From contig OX375872.1 in assembly GCA_947359465.1 (NCBI GenBank), positions 12,098,137 to 12,162,136 of the forward strand: DNA of 64,000 nt, in the 5' to 3' direction. The notes under the pieces are model-generated. The model was not told the origin of the DNA and did no database searches. It saw only the letters and a program-made list of their open reading frames with translations. The number at the start of each line of letters is the position of its first letter. Position 1 is the stretch's first letter. This document shows positions 1 through 10,729 of this stretch, in pieces. Made by a program: the position numbers and the translations under genes. This DNA comes from Metellina segmentata (taxonomy: Eukaryota; Arthropoda; Arachnida; Araneae; Tetragnathidae).

Positions 1-66
<66 letters not shown>
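1..66. repeat. (AT)n microsatellite
   Basis: Uninterrupted AT dinucleotide repeat running off the left window edge. True length is therefore unknown. Confidence 0.97.
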
Positions 67-68
<2 letters not shown>

Positions 69-305
69 CGCTTAATGTTCTGGTCACCTAACTCGCCGGA
101 TCTTAATCCGATAGAGCACATTTGGGGTGCAATGGAGCGAAAGCTCAGAGTTCAAGCACCACCATGTCCAAATATCTCGGCTTTGCGTGACCGCTGCTTA
201 GACATTTGGTACAACCTGTCTCCAGTCATGTACCAAGAACCTGTGGCATCTATACCCAGGCGAGTTGCAGCTGTTCTGCAGGCCAATGGAGGCGCAACGC
301 GTTAT
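67..305 (+). pseudogene. Tc1-like transposase, C-terminal fragment
   Basis: Only the last ~75 residues of a Tc1-family DDE transposase remain, readable from just after the AT repeat. The block SPDLNPIEHIWG carries the family's third catalytic residue (the Glu of PIE). The end shows the usual Tc1 C-terminal pattern SIPRRVAAVLQANGG. A full Tc1 transposase is ~340 aa, so the DNA-binding half and the first two catalytic Asp residues are absent, cut off at the AT repeat. The frame runs on into a GT repeat and loses meaning there. The enzyme family performs cut-and-paste DNA transposition at TA sites; this copy cannot. Confidence 0.85.
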
Positions 306-336
306 CGAGTAGGTGGTCACAATGTTTTGGGTCTTC

Positions 337-402
337 AGTGTGTGTGTATGTATATATATATATGTGTGTGTGTGTGCGCGCGTGTGTGTGTGTGTGTGTG
401 CA
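337..402. repeat. (GT)n/(TA)n compound microsatellite
   Basis: Alternating purine-pyrimidine tract (GT, TA and GC dinucleotides) joining the Tc1 fragment to the next, opposite-strand transposase fragment. Confidence 0.95.
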
Positions 403-407
403 GTGAT

Positions 408-890
408 AGTGGTTGCGATACGCTGTTTCAACTCCGCTAGATGAACAGGAAAAGGAGGGTTAAATACGTTATACTTTACGTAGCCCAAAGAAAAAAGTCA
501 CGTGGTGTTAAATCAGGGCATCTGGGGGACCATTGGATTAGTGGCATGCTGTAGTCGGCGCTTCATCCAATCCATCGGTGAAGAAGATGTTAATCGAAGC
601 AATTTCACTAGTCATCTGACAGTGTGGTGGTGCACCATCCAATTGGAGAATAAAGTTTTCGACTTTATAATCCAACTAGATGAATAAAGTTTTTGACGAC
701 ATCTGCCGATACACTCGGTTGTCCTGGCTTTGGAACTGTGCACAAATAGCCCGTAGTTTCAAATTTTTAAAGACCAATCGTAAATGAAATTTCTGGTTGG
801 AGGTTCTTTTCCAAATCGTGATCGAAAATGCCGTTGCACAATAGTGACAGATTCCGTTTTGCTTTTTTTACAGATTTTGAGCCAATATAA
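408..890 (-). pseudogene. Decayed Tc1/mariner-superfamily transposase (DUF4817-type N-terminus)
   Basis: Reading the minus strand from about 890 downward gives, in broken frames, an N-terminal block (VQRHFRSRFGKEPPTRNF) typical of the DUF4817 helix-turn-helix seen in many arthropod transposases, and a GQPSVSADVV-like linker. Next come a second-Asp block LDGAPPH (~630), a third-Asp block PDLTPRDFFLW (~510-550) and the C-terminal WGYVKYNVFNPP region (~450-490). An in-frame stop and at least one frameshift (near 490) are visible. The segment between the linker and the second Asp is deleted, so the first catalytic Asp is missing. Family is assigned from motif memory; the exact clade is uncertain. 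Non-functional. Confidence 0.65.
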
Positions 891-1394
891 TTTATAGTGC
901 ATTATTCATACAATAAACACGTTATTATGAAATAAACAATCTAAATCACGAAAGCGTCTCTTTTGCTTGTGGTACTATAATTATATGTATTAGTAAAATA
1001 GAAAAGTCGAAAGTCAAGAAACTCTTAAAGAGGTTGACGGTCAAAGAAGTTTGTCAACCTCTGATCTATAGAATTTTAAATCAATTAATTGCAATGATAA
1101 AGTTACGAATACGATTTTTAATAATTTTTTATTGTTTTCTACTGCTCCTTAAGAGAATAAGTTTAATACAAAGTAAACACTACCGTAAAGAGATAATTTC
1201 CTCTAAAGCATTTGTGGGGAGGGAATATTGATGGAGGATTGAGCGTTATATGTAGTCCCAGATAAGTCTTTTGTGTGGTCCATTGAGAATAGTGTGCCAT
1301 AAAAAGTGAAATATGGGGTCAGCAGTGGTACCTCAACCGAAACGGTAACTCGGGTAACCCTTTAGCAAGCTAATTTATCAACCGTTACCGGGGA
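891..1394. other. Unassigned AT-rich sequence
   Basis: No convincing coding frame, repeat unit or element end seen. Short open stretches around 1034-1231 have AT-driven composition and no recognisable motif. Confidence 0.5.
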
Positions 1395-1950
1395 ACCTTT
1401 TTTCCAACCCCCTGATAGCGACACCAAACACGAGACTGATAGATGGACGCTTCAAGCGGCCAATGAAGACAAAGAAAATCCATCTTTTTTGACTTTTTTC
1501 GTCCAACTGATTGAAGAAATATCCCCTTATCCGGGTTTGTTTCTTGGAGTGCGTTGTTGACCAACTTGGTAACAGATACATCTTAATATTTGCTACGCTT
1601 AACTTTTTCCAAAGGAAAACTAAAACAAAAATTATATTTTTCGAGTTTTTCCGCTCAATTGATTGAAGAAATATTCCTCTGCTGGTTTTGTCGCATGAAG
1701 TCTGTTGTTGACCAACTTCACATCGGATATAGTTCCATTTTTACTATCCTCAACATCTCAAGCGGTTAGTTAAAAAAAGAACGTAAATTTCGTCAGTTTT
1801 TGCCGTTCAACATATTACAGAAATATTCACTTTGAAGGGTTTTTTCGGGAAGTGTTTGGTTGACCGACTACACATCAGATATAGTTTCGTTTTTATTGCG
1901 TTTAACATCTCAAACGGTCAATTCAATCAAAGAAATAGGCATTTCATTTT
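1395..1950. repeat. Diverged ~150-bp tandem repeat, about 4 units
   Basis: The phrase GTCCAACTGATTGAAGAAAT at 1501 recurs in altered form at ~1651 and ~1804. A second phrase near each unit end (ACGCTTCAAGCGG-like) occurs at ~1447, 1597, 1749 and 1899. Both give a spacing of 150-153 bp. Units are well diverged, so the array is old. The ORF across 1378-1581 on the minus strand follows the repeat and has no family motif. Confidence 0.75.
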
Positions 1951-2139
1951 TCTTAACAATGGCTAAAATAGAAAACTGATCGCACCGAGAGAAGATATAC
2001 AAAACAAAACTAGTTACATTAAAGATTGTATACCTACCACCTGAAACAACAATTCTACACCCTACAACAATCTCAGAATCTCGATCAACTAGAAAATGTA
2101 TGGCCCTAATAGGTTTTTGGTATTTTTTAACTAACGGCT

Positions 2140-2385
2140 ACATTAGAGCAACACAATTATATATTTATTGGTGACGGTCCGGGATCAACCAACGACGGGA
2201 AAAATTCGAGGACTCAAACACCACGTAATTTTGAACAACGATCAGAACTCTCCAAACTTCCACACCACGCCAACGTGAGGATATTTGAGGACAGATTTAT
2301 TGTGCCCCCTCTGTACACAACGGTCTTTCGTTGGATTTGAACTCACAGGTTGTTATGAGTTACCGCTGCCCACGGTCCTCATATG
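2140..2385 (-). mobile_element. tRNA-headed SINE, minus copy
   Basis: Matches the window's SINE consensus in minus orientation: the tail side (GAGCAACACAA, GACGGTCCGGGATCAA) lies left and the tRNA-like head lies right near 2330-2385. It contains the conserved body phrases for a downstream CCAACGTGAGGA block and ACTCTCCAAACTTCCACACC. Internal deletion and many substitutions mark it as old. About 390 bp to the right (to 2773) are AT-rich and unassigned. Confidence 0.8.
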
Positions 2386-2773
2386 AAAAGTAGTTCAAAA
2401 TGACTGGATTCAGGGAAACCATCAAAGAAGTGGTATTTCAAAAAGCGATAGCGTTTCTAACATTCAAGAATTATTTGAAGTTTTTATTATGCTTCTGTAC
2501 GAAAAATAGGAGTGTTTTCTAATTTTCGTGACGTAATTTTATAAAATTGACTTTGGAAAGGGGCAATCTTAAAAGTAGTATAACGAATACTGAATTTATT
2601 TTGAGTCGAATACAATTCCTAATCTTAGATTTTCACTCTACTAAATTTCAGTTTAAAGTTCAAATTAATTAATTTATTGAGTATCGGAGGGTTGCGAGTT
2701 CAATTTAATTTAATTTATTGAGTATATTATTATACTTTTTATTATGTTTTTAAAACTAAGATAGAAATAAAAT

Positions 2774-2980
2774 TTAACCCTCCGAATGATTTCGACGAGA
2801 TATCTCGTCCATCAAGATCTAACCAATTTTGCCACTAAAGAGATATCTCGTCATCAAGATTTTGCCGAATTTTTTATCAGTTAGTTTTTTTCTAATGTCA
2901 AGAGATGATGAGATCTTGATAGACGATATATTTCGTCCGATGACAAGATATCTCGTCCAGACAACCACCAGGAGGTTTAA
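2774..2980 (+). mobile_element. Palindromic TTAA element (MITE-like), complete copy
   Basis: TTAA at 2774-2777 and at 2977-2980 bracket the copy. The left end reads CCCTCCGAATGATTTCGACG, the right end ACAACCACCAGGAGGT. Inside are several forms of the palindrome GACGAGATATCTCGTC, separated by ATCAAGATCTGNCCAATTTT-type spacers. No coding capacity. TTAA duplication is characteristic of piggyBac-type transposition; the link here is inferred from the duplication and the CCCTCC ends only. Confidence 0.75.
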
Positions 2981-3324
2981 GCATCATTTAAAAGAACATG
3001 AAATAAGCAATCCAAATCTCTAAAATTCGAAAGTAATATTTTTGAAAGTTTTGTTTTAATTTCATTTTCCTAAAATAGTTAATTGTTTGTGACGGTTACA
3101 ATATTTATTTGCTCCACAAACTGATTTATCGAAGATAGTTTCGCTTGTGCGATATGGGAAATAACGATCTCGGAGCAATTGCCATATTGGTTTCGAAAAA
3201 GTAAACTATTTTTAAGTGATTGGTCTATTTACTTAGCATCCCCCTAGTCTTAGAATGAAGGTACTTGCATAAAAATTGTTTTATTTTTAATAAACTTCTT
3301 AGAGCTAATAAAACCGAAAGTAAA
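2981..3324. other. Unassigned AT-rich sequence
   Basis: Nothing recognisable between the palindromic element and the next SINE. Confidence 0.5.
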
Positions 3325-3620
3325 GTGGAAATTGCTTCGGTTGGAAGAGTAATGGACTAGTAACCAGAGGGTTGCGAGTTCGAATCCAACCGAAGGCCAT
3401 TCTGTACAAAGGAGACTAGTGCACGTTAAATCTATCGGGGCTTTGGCATGGTGTGGAAGTTTGGAGAGAGGGGTTCCAGCTCAGATGGAGTCCTCATTAC
3501 CTGACTGTGGTTCATACTTACGCGTGGTTGACCTCGGGTTCTTTCCCATCGGGTTTGATCCTGGATCGTCGACAATAGCCCATTGTATTGCTCCAGTGCT
3601 ACAATCATTAACTACCTACC
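3325..3620 (+). mobile_element. tRNA-headed SINE (head type A), plus copy
   Basis: The head GGTTGGAAGAGTAATGGAC is followed by a B-box-like GAGTTCGAATCCAACC (3377-3392), then the family body (GCACGTTAAATCT, GTGGAAGTTTGGAGAG, CTGTGGTTCA) and the tail TTAACTACCTACC. A pol III type-2 internal promoter (A and B boxes) is expected from such a head. Full-length but diverged. Confidence 0.85.
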
Positions 3621-4254
3621 GTTAAAGTCTCACCAATTTTTTGGTCCACCATAATGTAGAGCAAAATAGGCTTCCTATTTTTATTTAATATTGTTATGTG
3701 TGCAACGTACTCATTTATGTATTGAAACTACATTTTTGAAGATTTTATTTTTGTAACGCTTAGTCGTAAACGTGGCTCCATTTGTAAAAGTTTAAAATGC
3801 TTATCAAGAACTGAAATGGAATTTTGTAAAGGCATTTATATGTTGATCTTAGAAACTTTAATTTTTAGCAATTTATTTTTCTTCTGGTAAATGTTAGCCT
3901 CAAAAGTCTACATAAACAGTCCCAGTGCAGAATTCCAACTTAGAGGTGGTTAGAGAGAATCGCACATTGGTATGGATTGAAGAATAAAGTATAGGAAAAG
4001 TTTATGTGATTCCGCTGCCTGGGTTATAAAAAGCTCCATTACTTTACTTTCCAACTGACGATGGGAGTTTCTATGAATAATTCGATTTGCTTTTTCCATA
4101 AATTCTAGGATTCCTTTCGTCTCTGCATTCCTCTCCAACTAACCAATGAAAACGTAGGTGAGGTTGCAACCTTGTTTTTTAGAATGTGTGTTTTTGTTTA
4201 AATTAATACTTTTAAATTCAGCTTATACTTTATTATTCTTACCGTGTGATTCTA
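3621..4254. other. Unassigned AT-rich sequence
   Basis: No gene or repeat seen. A 62-codon open stretch on the minus strand (3950-4138) has no recognisable motif. Confidence 0.5.
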
Positions 4255-4735
4255 TTTTTATAGGGTGCTTCCAAACTCCGTGTAAGAACCTTTACAGTAC
4301 AAGTATTCAATTCATAAGCGAATTTTAAGTAGAGGTATAGGGAGAAATTCATCGGATTCAATTTATATACAAACCTTAAGAAGAGGTATAGGGAGCAATT
4401 CGTAGGATTCAATTCATACATGAACTTTAAGGGAACCTTTATAGTAAACAACTCGTACTATTAAATTCATACATGAACTTTAAGGGAACCTTTATAGTAA
4501 ACAACTCGTACTATTAAATTCATACACGAATCTTAAGGGAAGATTTAGGGAACAACGTATAGTTTCAATTCATATGTAGGAATCTTAAGGAGAGTTTTAG
4601 GGAACAATTCATATAGTTATAGGAACAATTCATATATATATATATATATATAAACCTGTAAGGAGAGATATAGGGAACAATTCATAGGATTAGATTCATA
4701 TAGGAACCTTAAAGGAAGGTATAGGGGACAACTCT
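4255..4735. repeat. 53-bp tandem repeat (minisatellite), ~8-9 units
   Basis: The phrase AATTCATACATGAAC and variants start at 4307, 4360, 4411, 4464, 4517 and 4567, a spacing of 50-53 bp. Two adjacent units (4411-4516) are nearly identical; the flanks are more diverged and include a short (AT)n at ~4630-4652. The minus-strand open frame here simply repeats with the DNA and is not a gene. Confidence 0.88.
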
Positions 4736-5239
4736 AGGTTGAAAGCAATAGTAATTTGTTTACAACTAACTAAAAGACTGATATATCGGTGCTCGCTACA
4801 ACAAAGGGTTGCTGTACTACCTTTTTGACTAGCACGGCAGTACAAATTATGCACCATTCGAATAAAAAAGCGTTCCTTCAGTAATACATACTTGTCGTAC
4901 ACCTAACCTAAGTTAATAGCTATAAAACTATTTACTAACTGATATTTGTTTCTGTTAAAGTAGCTCAATTGTGTAGATATTTGAAACCAATTAAACGTGA
5001 ATTTGTTCTTAGAATTTGAGGAATGCGTTTTTTCGGCCCCAAATGCTTTTCTATTGATCTATATAAAGCTCGTTTCTTCATATATTTGTTTCATGTACAA
5101 TAACAGCATGTTCCGTTACTTGTCCGTGTATTTCATTGAATTTTATTCAATTTAAACCTATTACGGGTTCACACATAAATACACCTTAGAGTTTACAGTC
5201 TTCCCTCAATGACCTCTCTCCACTTATGACCTTCTTACC
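4736..5239. other. Unassigned AT-rich sequence
   Basis: No supported feature. A minus-strand open stretch (4696-4902) partly overlaps the repeat and shows no family motif. Confidence 0.5.
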
Positions 5240-5500
5240 TATACAAAATTTTGAAATACTCTACTAGAGGAAATGAGTAATAGAAACTTCTAAATAAAAA
5301 AGTAAGCTAGGGAATCTTTCAAAACGGTTGTAGTCACAGGACAGGAGCAATAGAGTACTTTAAAAAATTATAATGTAAGGAAATGACCAATCTTTCTAAA
5401 TGATACTATCCAACAGATTGGGGCACAATAATCGTTCCAAATAATTCTATTTCAAGGACATGGGTACAAGAATCTTTCCAAAGGATACTATTACAAGTAA
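5240..5500. repeat. Diverged array of the dispersed 42-bp repeat
   Basis: Several blurred copies of the unit recognised better elsewhere (AATAGAATCTTTCCAAAGGATTCTATT core with an AAGGAAATGAGCAA-type spacer). Period ~40-45 bp. Confidence 0.55.
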
Positions 5501-5556
5501 TACTTCAAAAGGTTAAAGAACCACAGAATTCTTTCCCTCAACAAGTCATTTAGTCA

Positions 5557-5910
5557 TTAAACCTTCAAGTGGTTTCGACGAGAAATCTCGTCCAACACGA
5601 TCCGACAAATTGCGCTTTTGACGCGATATCTCTTCATTAAGACCTACCGGCTTTTTTATGATGACGTGACCTGGTCAATTTTCTTCTAATGATCAGATAT
5701 CTCGTCAATCAAGATTTGGTTAATTATTGTCTATTGACGAGATATCCATCAAGATGTGGTCGATTTATATCTAATGACGAGAGATATCCTCCTTTTAAAT
5801 CTGGTAAATTTGTGTCTAATAACGAAATATCTTCTCCATCTAGATCTGGTCAATTTGTGTCTAGAGATATTTCTGATTTTTTTTAACAATGATGAGATCA
5901 CGATATGATC
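5557..5910 (+). mobile_element. Palindromic TTAA element, right end lost to a SINE
   Basis: TTAA at 5557-5560 is followed by the left-end type ACCTTCAAGTGGTTTCGACG. At least six degenerate palindrome units follow at roughly 40-45 bp spacing. The conserved right end (CACCAGGAGGGTTAA) is absent: the sequence changes directly into a minus-strand SINE at 5911. Confidence 0.7.
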
Positions 5911-6166
5911 ATTAACGTCTCACTGGAGCAACACAACGGTCAAATGGCAACGGTCCGGGGTCAAACCCAAATTTAAAGATCCGAGAAGAACACCATGCAA
6001 TTTCTATCCATAGTCAGATGATGAGGTCAACACCTGAGCTGGCATCCTTACTCTCCAAACTTCTTCACCACGCCAATGTGACACCACGGTCTTTGACTGG
6101 ACCTAGTTTCGAGCTCCCAACTCTCCGGTCGCTAATCCGTTGCTCTTCCAACTGCGCTACCTTAGA
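5911..6166 (-). mobile_element. tRNA-headed SINE (type A), minus copy
   Basis: Tail-side ATTAACGTCTCACTGGAGC lies at left; the tRNA-like head (inverted: CAACTCTCCGGTCGCTAATC, then AACTGCGCTACC) at right. It abuts the truncated palindromic element, so the SINE or a deletion removed that element's end. Confidence 0.82.
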
Positions 6167-6493
6167 AGATAAGGAATCCAACAGAATCAGTACATTGATC
6201 CAAAATGCCCACAATTAGGTCAATCCTTCTTTCGCTTATCATATTCAGGAGAAAGTTGGTAATTAAAATCACGAGTTCTAGCGTTAATAAATAGCAGTCA
6301 TTCATCGTGACAGAGATAAATCATTCATCATGACAGTGATAAATGCATAAACTGTTGATGAAGCATATCTAGTCATAAGTTGGTCATAGTAGTTTGGAAA
6401 ACGTAAATAAATGATAATGTCAGCCAAACGACTTTCTGAAAACATTAGTTAGAAAATGTTTTGACTGCGATTCATCACAAAGTCCTAACAACT

Positions 6494-6634
6494 CATAGGA
6501 TTTTGATGAATCACAACCACAAAAAAACAGGATTATAATGTCCTATCTACTGTTGCACAATGTCCTATCAATGTTGAACAATAGATAGTGCATTGGAATG
6601 TCCTATCTATTGTGGTTGTTCATCAAAATTCTAT
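6494..6634. repeat. Inverted repeat / foldback sequence
   Basis: ATAGGATTTTGATGAATCAC at ~6495 pairs with GTTGTTCATCAAAATTCTAT at ~6615-6634. Between the arms, TCCTATCTA and TCCTATCAATG recur. It could be a small MITE remnant; no target duplication identified. Confidence 0.6.
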
Positions 6635-6756
6635 ACACGCTGCCTCTACTTTGAAATGAGACATTCAATTTTAGAACAAGTAGTTTTGTTAACTGAGGTA
6701 CCATTAAAGGGAATTTTGAAGAATTATGATATGAAAGAAAATGGCAAGAACATGAC

Positions 6757-6880
6757 AGGTAGGTAGGTATTTAATTAATATCAACACAACGAACTATTGG
6801 CGACGTTCCGGGATCAATCCCGAAGAGAAAGAAACGAGGACAACACCACGTAATTTTCAACCACTGTCAGATGACACGAG
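6757..6880 (-). mobile_element. 5'-truncated SINE, minus copy
   Basis: Only the tail third is present: AGGTAGGTATTTAATTAA, then GACGTTCCGGGATCAATCCC, ending at the CAGATGACACGAG block. Truncation on the head side is the normal outcome of incomplete target-primed reverse transcription. Confidence 0.78.
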
Positions 6881-6904
6881 TTTTAAAGTCGGTCCAGCAA
6901 AATA

Positions 6905-7245
6905 TGTCAACATCTGGATGACGATATATCACATTGTAAGCAAGTTGACTAGATTACGATTGACAAGATATCTCGTAATTAGATTAATGTCATCGTCGTC
7001 AAAAAATTTGTCATATCTGAATGACGAGATATCTTGTCATTTGTAAAACTAACTAGATCTCGATGCAAGTGGTATCTCATCATTTGAAAGAAACTGACCC
7101 CAGATCTAGATCTCGCTATCACACAAAAAAAAAATCGGCAATATCTGGATAACGAGATATTCATTACCGAAATTGTTCGTATTTTGATGGATCTCACCAT
7201 TAGCAAATCGGATCAGATCTTGATGGACGAAACATCTCGTCAAAA
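6905..7245 (-). mobile_element. Palindromic element, minus copy, ends eroded
   Basis: Contains GACAAGATATCTCGT, GACGAGATATCTTGTC and GATGGACGAAACATCTCGTC at irregular spacing, with the inverted spacer GACCAGATCTTGATGGACG. Neither CCCTCC end nor TTAA is clear. It lies 400 bp from a second minus copy at 7652. Confidence 0.6.
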
Positions 7246-7651
7246 CGTCTTTCAGAAGTAAATGAAAAACCCGCTGATCCTTTATGGCAGGTGGTCACTT
7301 AGGTGGATTCTTAGTTCTGCCTTTCTGAGTTCGCCACTTGCACTACCCACTGCACATAAGGGATCTGAAGCAGCAGCTGCAGAATATTTAGTGTTAAGGC
7401 AAATGATACAACTTTTCCGCTCGAGTCGGTATCTATATATTGTTTCCGTAAAAGGAGGAAGTGTCTTCAACAAGACTCAAGAACAGGTGCATTTCCACCT
7501 GCTCAAGGTATATAGATCTGAGGGCTATTATTGATTTTCACGTGTGTCCATAGATATCTCATTGCAGTCTGAGGAATTCAAACCTAGTAAATGTGTTTTT
7601 GTTCGGAATGGTTTCGCTTTCACATACCCAGATACTGGTTGATAGGATATT
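7246..7651. other. Unassigned sequence between two palindromic elements
   Basis: A 90-codon open frame (7262-7534, plus) and a 63-codon shadow on the other strand occur here with no recognisable domain. GC is slightly higher than in the flanks. Function unknown; I do not call it a gene. Confidence 0.4.
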
Positions 7652-7870
7652 TTAACGTCCTGGTGGTTGTCTCGACGAGGTATCTCGGCATTAGAAAAAC
7701 TGACCAGATATTGATGGATGAGGTATCTCGTCATTCAAAGAAAACTGACCAGATCTTGGTGACATCATCATCAAAATATAAGCAATAACCCGACGAAGAG
7801 ATATCTCGTCATTAGCAAAATTGGTCGGATTTTATGATGGACGAGATATCTTGTACACTTGGAGGGTTAC
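7652..7870 (-). mobile_element. Palindromic TTAA element, minus copy
   Basis: TTAA (7652-7655) then CGTCCTGGTGGTTGTCTCGACG, i.e. the right-end type inverted. The other end CACTTGGAGGG is followed by TTAC, one base from TTAA. Spacers read AAAACTGACCAGATCTTGATGG. Palindromes are degenerate inside and conserved at both ends. Confidence 0.72.
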
Positions 7871-8225
7871 TGATAAGAGTTACGCTTTTAGCTGTAGTTA
7901 TCAATGAACAGAGCAACTTTGACTTGTATACTTCGACTAAGTCGTCGTATTTCAATTAACTTTCAACTGTCCCAATCGAAAACAGAATACGTTAAATGGA
8001 TTTTTATTGTACGAATGTTCCAAACCTTAATTGAAGCAATAATTACGTTTTGTGTTTAAAAATATTACAAAGTATTCTAGCAATCTTTTCTGGATATAAA
8101 CTAACATCAGAGAATAAACTAAAGAGGATAAATACAAAGTTAGAATCAACTAGATAAAATATTGTAGATTCTGTTTACCTGGTTAAATTAATCAATATTT
8201 TAAACACACAAGTCACTCAAATTCA
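7871..8225. other. Unassigned AT-rich sequence
   Basis: No supported feature. Confidence 0.5.
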
Positions 8226-8602
8226 AAGAACCTTGTATTTGTTACTGGGTAGATGTGCTGTTTAGTGAGTCAGGGATGCCTATGTGAGTGTTTTAATGAT
8301 TTGTGACTCAATAATCTCGATATGAGAATTTTACTTTTTAGTGATATTTTTTCAGCTAAGTCTATTTTAGAATTTTATGATGTTTCTGTGAGTCCCCATA
8401 TACAATAATTTTTATTTGAGAATTTTACTGTTTAGGGAGTCAGTAATCTCTGTATGAGACTTTTAATGTTTAGTATCAGTAATATTTATTTTACAATTTT
8501 TATGTTTAGTATCAGTAATATTCATTTTACAATTTTAATGTTTAGTATCAGTAATATTCATTTTACAATTTTAATGTTTAGTATCAGTAATATTTAGTTT
8601 AC
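8226..8602. repeat. 36-bp tandem repeat, 4 regular units plus older copies
   Basis: TTTAGTATCAGTAATATT starts at 8469, 8505, 8541 and 8577, exactly 36 bp apart. To the left, older units read TTTAGTGAGTCA with a longer, less regular period (8232-8465), so the array seems to have evolved from left to right by local amplification. Confidence 0.88.
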
Positions 8603-9282
8603 CTTCAGGTGCATTTGCATCACAAATTTGTGTGACTTGTACTGCTTTTACTACATTAATAGTACACTAAAAAACATAACATATAAAATATATATTAAAT
8701 CATACATAAAAAACAATACTAAAAGAAAATTGAAATTTGAAAAAAATAATCAATTCCTTTTTTAAAACAGGTTTAAGTGGGTTAAACTCATTTCACATTT
8801 CGTACCGTTTTAGGCCATTTCAAGCCTGCGCGCTTATTATTTTTACTAAAACCTTCCTCCCTCCATACGAATACTTTGAACAATGTTCCAGAATTCTCGA
8901 ACACATCCCTTGGTTATAAACGCTCTCTTTGTTGTATACCTTTGTACAGCTCCCGGAAGAGGACACAGGTTCGCTTTTCCTGGAAATGCCGTTTTTTCCC
9001 AACCAAAATGCTCCGCTCTAGAACAGTAATTCGGAATCGATCGGAAATAAACGAGAGAAGACGACTTCGTCTAAGTCTCAGTTACATGAATTCTCTCTCC
9101 TCCATTGAAAGGGTACATGGGAGTTTTAAAAAAGCGAGGACTTTAGTTCTCATCTTGTCTAGGTCCTTATCCGAGAAACTTGTATCGAAATCTGTTATTC
9201 TTCTGGAAATCGACTTTATTTAATAGTGCTGAAAATATAGACACGGAGGAAACGATATTATGATAGATACATACGAATAATG
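8603..9282. other. Unassigned; one stop-poor stretch
   Basis: 8876-9223 (plus) is open for 115 codons with a basic, Ser/Arg-rich translation and no recognisable family. GC is above the local average. There is no splice or promoter evidence. Left as unassigned. Confidence 0.35.
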
Positions 9283-10574
9283 CAGTCAACCCTTACTAAG
9301 ACGAACACGCTTAGTAAGAATTACTGATAATACGAACTCAATTTCGATCCCCGTCCAACTGTGTGATAATGTTAATTATTCGCTTAAGAATAATTCCGTT
9401 TAACCTATCTTTAAAACTGAGGGACCAATGGATTCTTTTCAATCGTATCATCAGAACTTTAGCCACGGCGATGCGGTTGCGCAATTATAACGTGTAGGGA
9501 ATTTAGACTGAAAACAATTAAACTTAACATTTATTACATTTTAACAGATTAAATACATTAACTTAAGAAAAGTCTATCAGCGCGCTAACAAAGGTGGTTA
9601 CAAAACTACGAGACTGAAATCTCAAGAACAGCTGGAGGTATTTAAAGCGTGAACGCATGACGCAGCATGCGAACGTCAGAAGTTTCTTGAAGTTGAATGG
9701 AAGTGGTCTCTAATTTGCATAACACCACAGAACCATCAAGTGATAATGTAGACGGCCGCAGTATCCCGGTTAGAAGAGTAGCGGATTAGCAACCGGAGGG
9801 TTGTGAGTTCGAATCCAAACAAAGACTGTCGTGTACAAAGGGTACACGATACAAAATCATGGTCTCAAATGTCTTCACATTGGCGAGGTGTGGACGTTTG
9901 GAGAGTGGGATACCAGCTCAGGGGTGACCTCTTCATTTGACCGTATATGAAAATAACAAGATTTTGTCCTCGCATCTTTGTCTTCGGGTTTGATCTCGGA
10001 CCGTCGGACCGTTGTGTTGCTCCAGTGTGACGTTAATTAAAATAACTACCCGAAGTTGTAGGTTTATTTGTAGCAGAGGGTGTAGAAGAAAGACCAAATG
10101 AAGATTTCGAAGAAGAGACGAAGGAATAAACGTGCCTTCTTTGAGATAAGGGAGCTACTGCTGACGGAGGAATTGCTCACCTCTTTTTGTGTGGCATTCA
10201 AAATATATCTGCTCAATTAAACAACGTTGACCGTATCAAAGATTTTTGTCACATAATGTCATGATAAAATGACAAAAATTGATAACAGAACTGTTTCAAG
10301 ACAAAATGTGTGTGATCAAGAAATAAGTATGCAATCACGAATTATCTGTATAATCAAGAATTTATCTATGTAATGAAAAATCATTTGTAAAATGTTTGTG
10401 ATGAAGAATACCATTTTTATGTGATCAAAGAATTGTACATAAGTCGTGTAAATACGTGAATATTTTATTTTATTGTTAAAATCATGCTTTTCTATGAATT
10501 AGGGTAAAACGAACTACGGTTAGCACGAATTTGTTTTACTGTCCCATGAATTTCATCTTAATGAAGTTTGACTG
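9283..10574. mobile_element. Candidate pogo/Tigger-like DNA element
   Basis: Left end CAGTCAACCCTTACTAAGAC; right end, read inverted, CAGTCAAACTTCATTAAGAT. Pogo/Tigger termini commonly look like CAGT(C/A)(G/A)AACCTC with runs about missing or found AACGAA, and the left arm here has such GAACNC/AATACGAAC phrases. TA follows the right end (10575-10576); the left flank is TG, one change from TA. The interior has no readable transposase and hosts a SINE at 9753. Moderate to low confidence. Confidence 0.42.
9753..10051 (+). mobile_element. tRNA-headed SINE (type A), full-length, plus copy
   Basis: Head GGCCGCAGTATCCCGGTTAG, then AGCAACCGGAGGGTTGTGAG and B-box-like GTTCGAATCCAAAC, family body with GGCGAGGTGTGGACGTTTGG, and tail GACGTTAATTAAAATAACTACC. 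Nested inside the pogo-like element, so younger than it. Confidence 0.86.
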
Positions 10575-10729
10575 TATTTGTAATAAAAACATTTCGTAAT
10601 TGTACACAACAAATCTAAATGCTCTATTTAAAAATTGTCAGTTGTAAAGATAGATCCTTTTTCAAAGGAATATAGAAGTAACTCTAATACTATGTAGAAA
10701 TAACGTCATAATCGTGAAAGTTGTGTTGA

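Noticed and set aside
198..488. Thr/His-rich frame on the minus strand
   Set aside because: The Thr-His run is the GT microsatellite; only the first ~25 residues belong to a transposase relic, annotated as such.
4239..4451. 70-codon frame with repeating F-x-Y-L-N blocks
   Set aside because: The protein period follows the 53-bp DNA repeat; a product of the minisatellite.
8876..9223. 115-codon frame
   Set aside because: No recognisable domain, and Ser/Arg/Leu-rich composition typical of chance frames. Kept only as an unassigned stretch.
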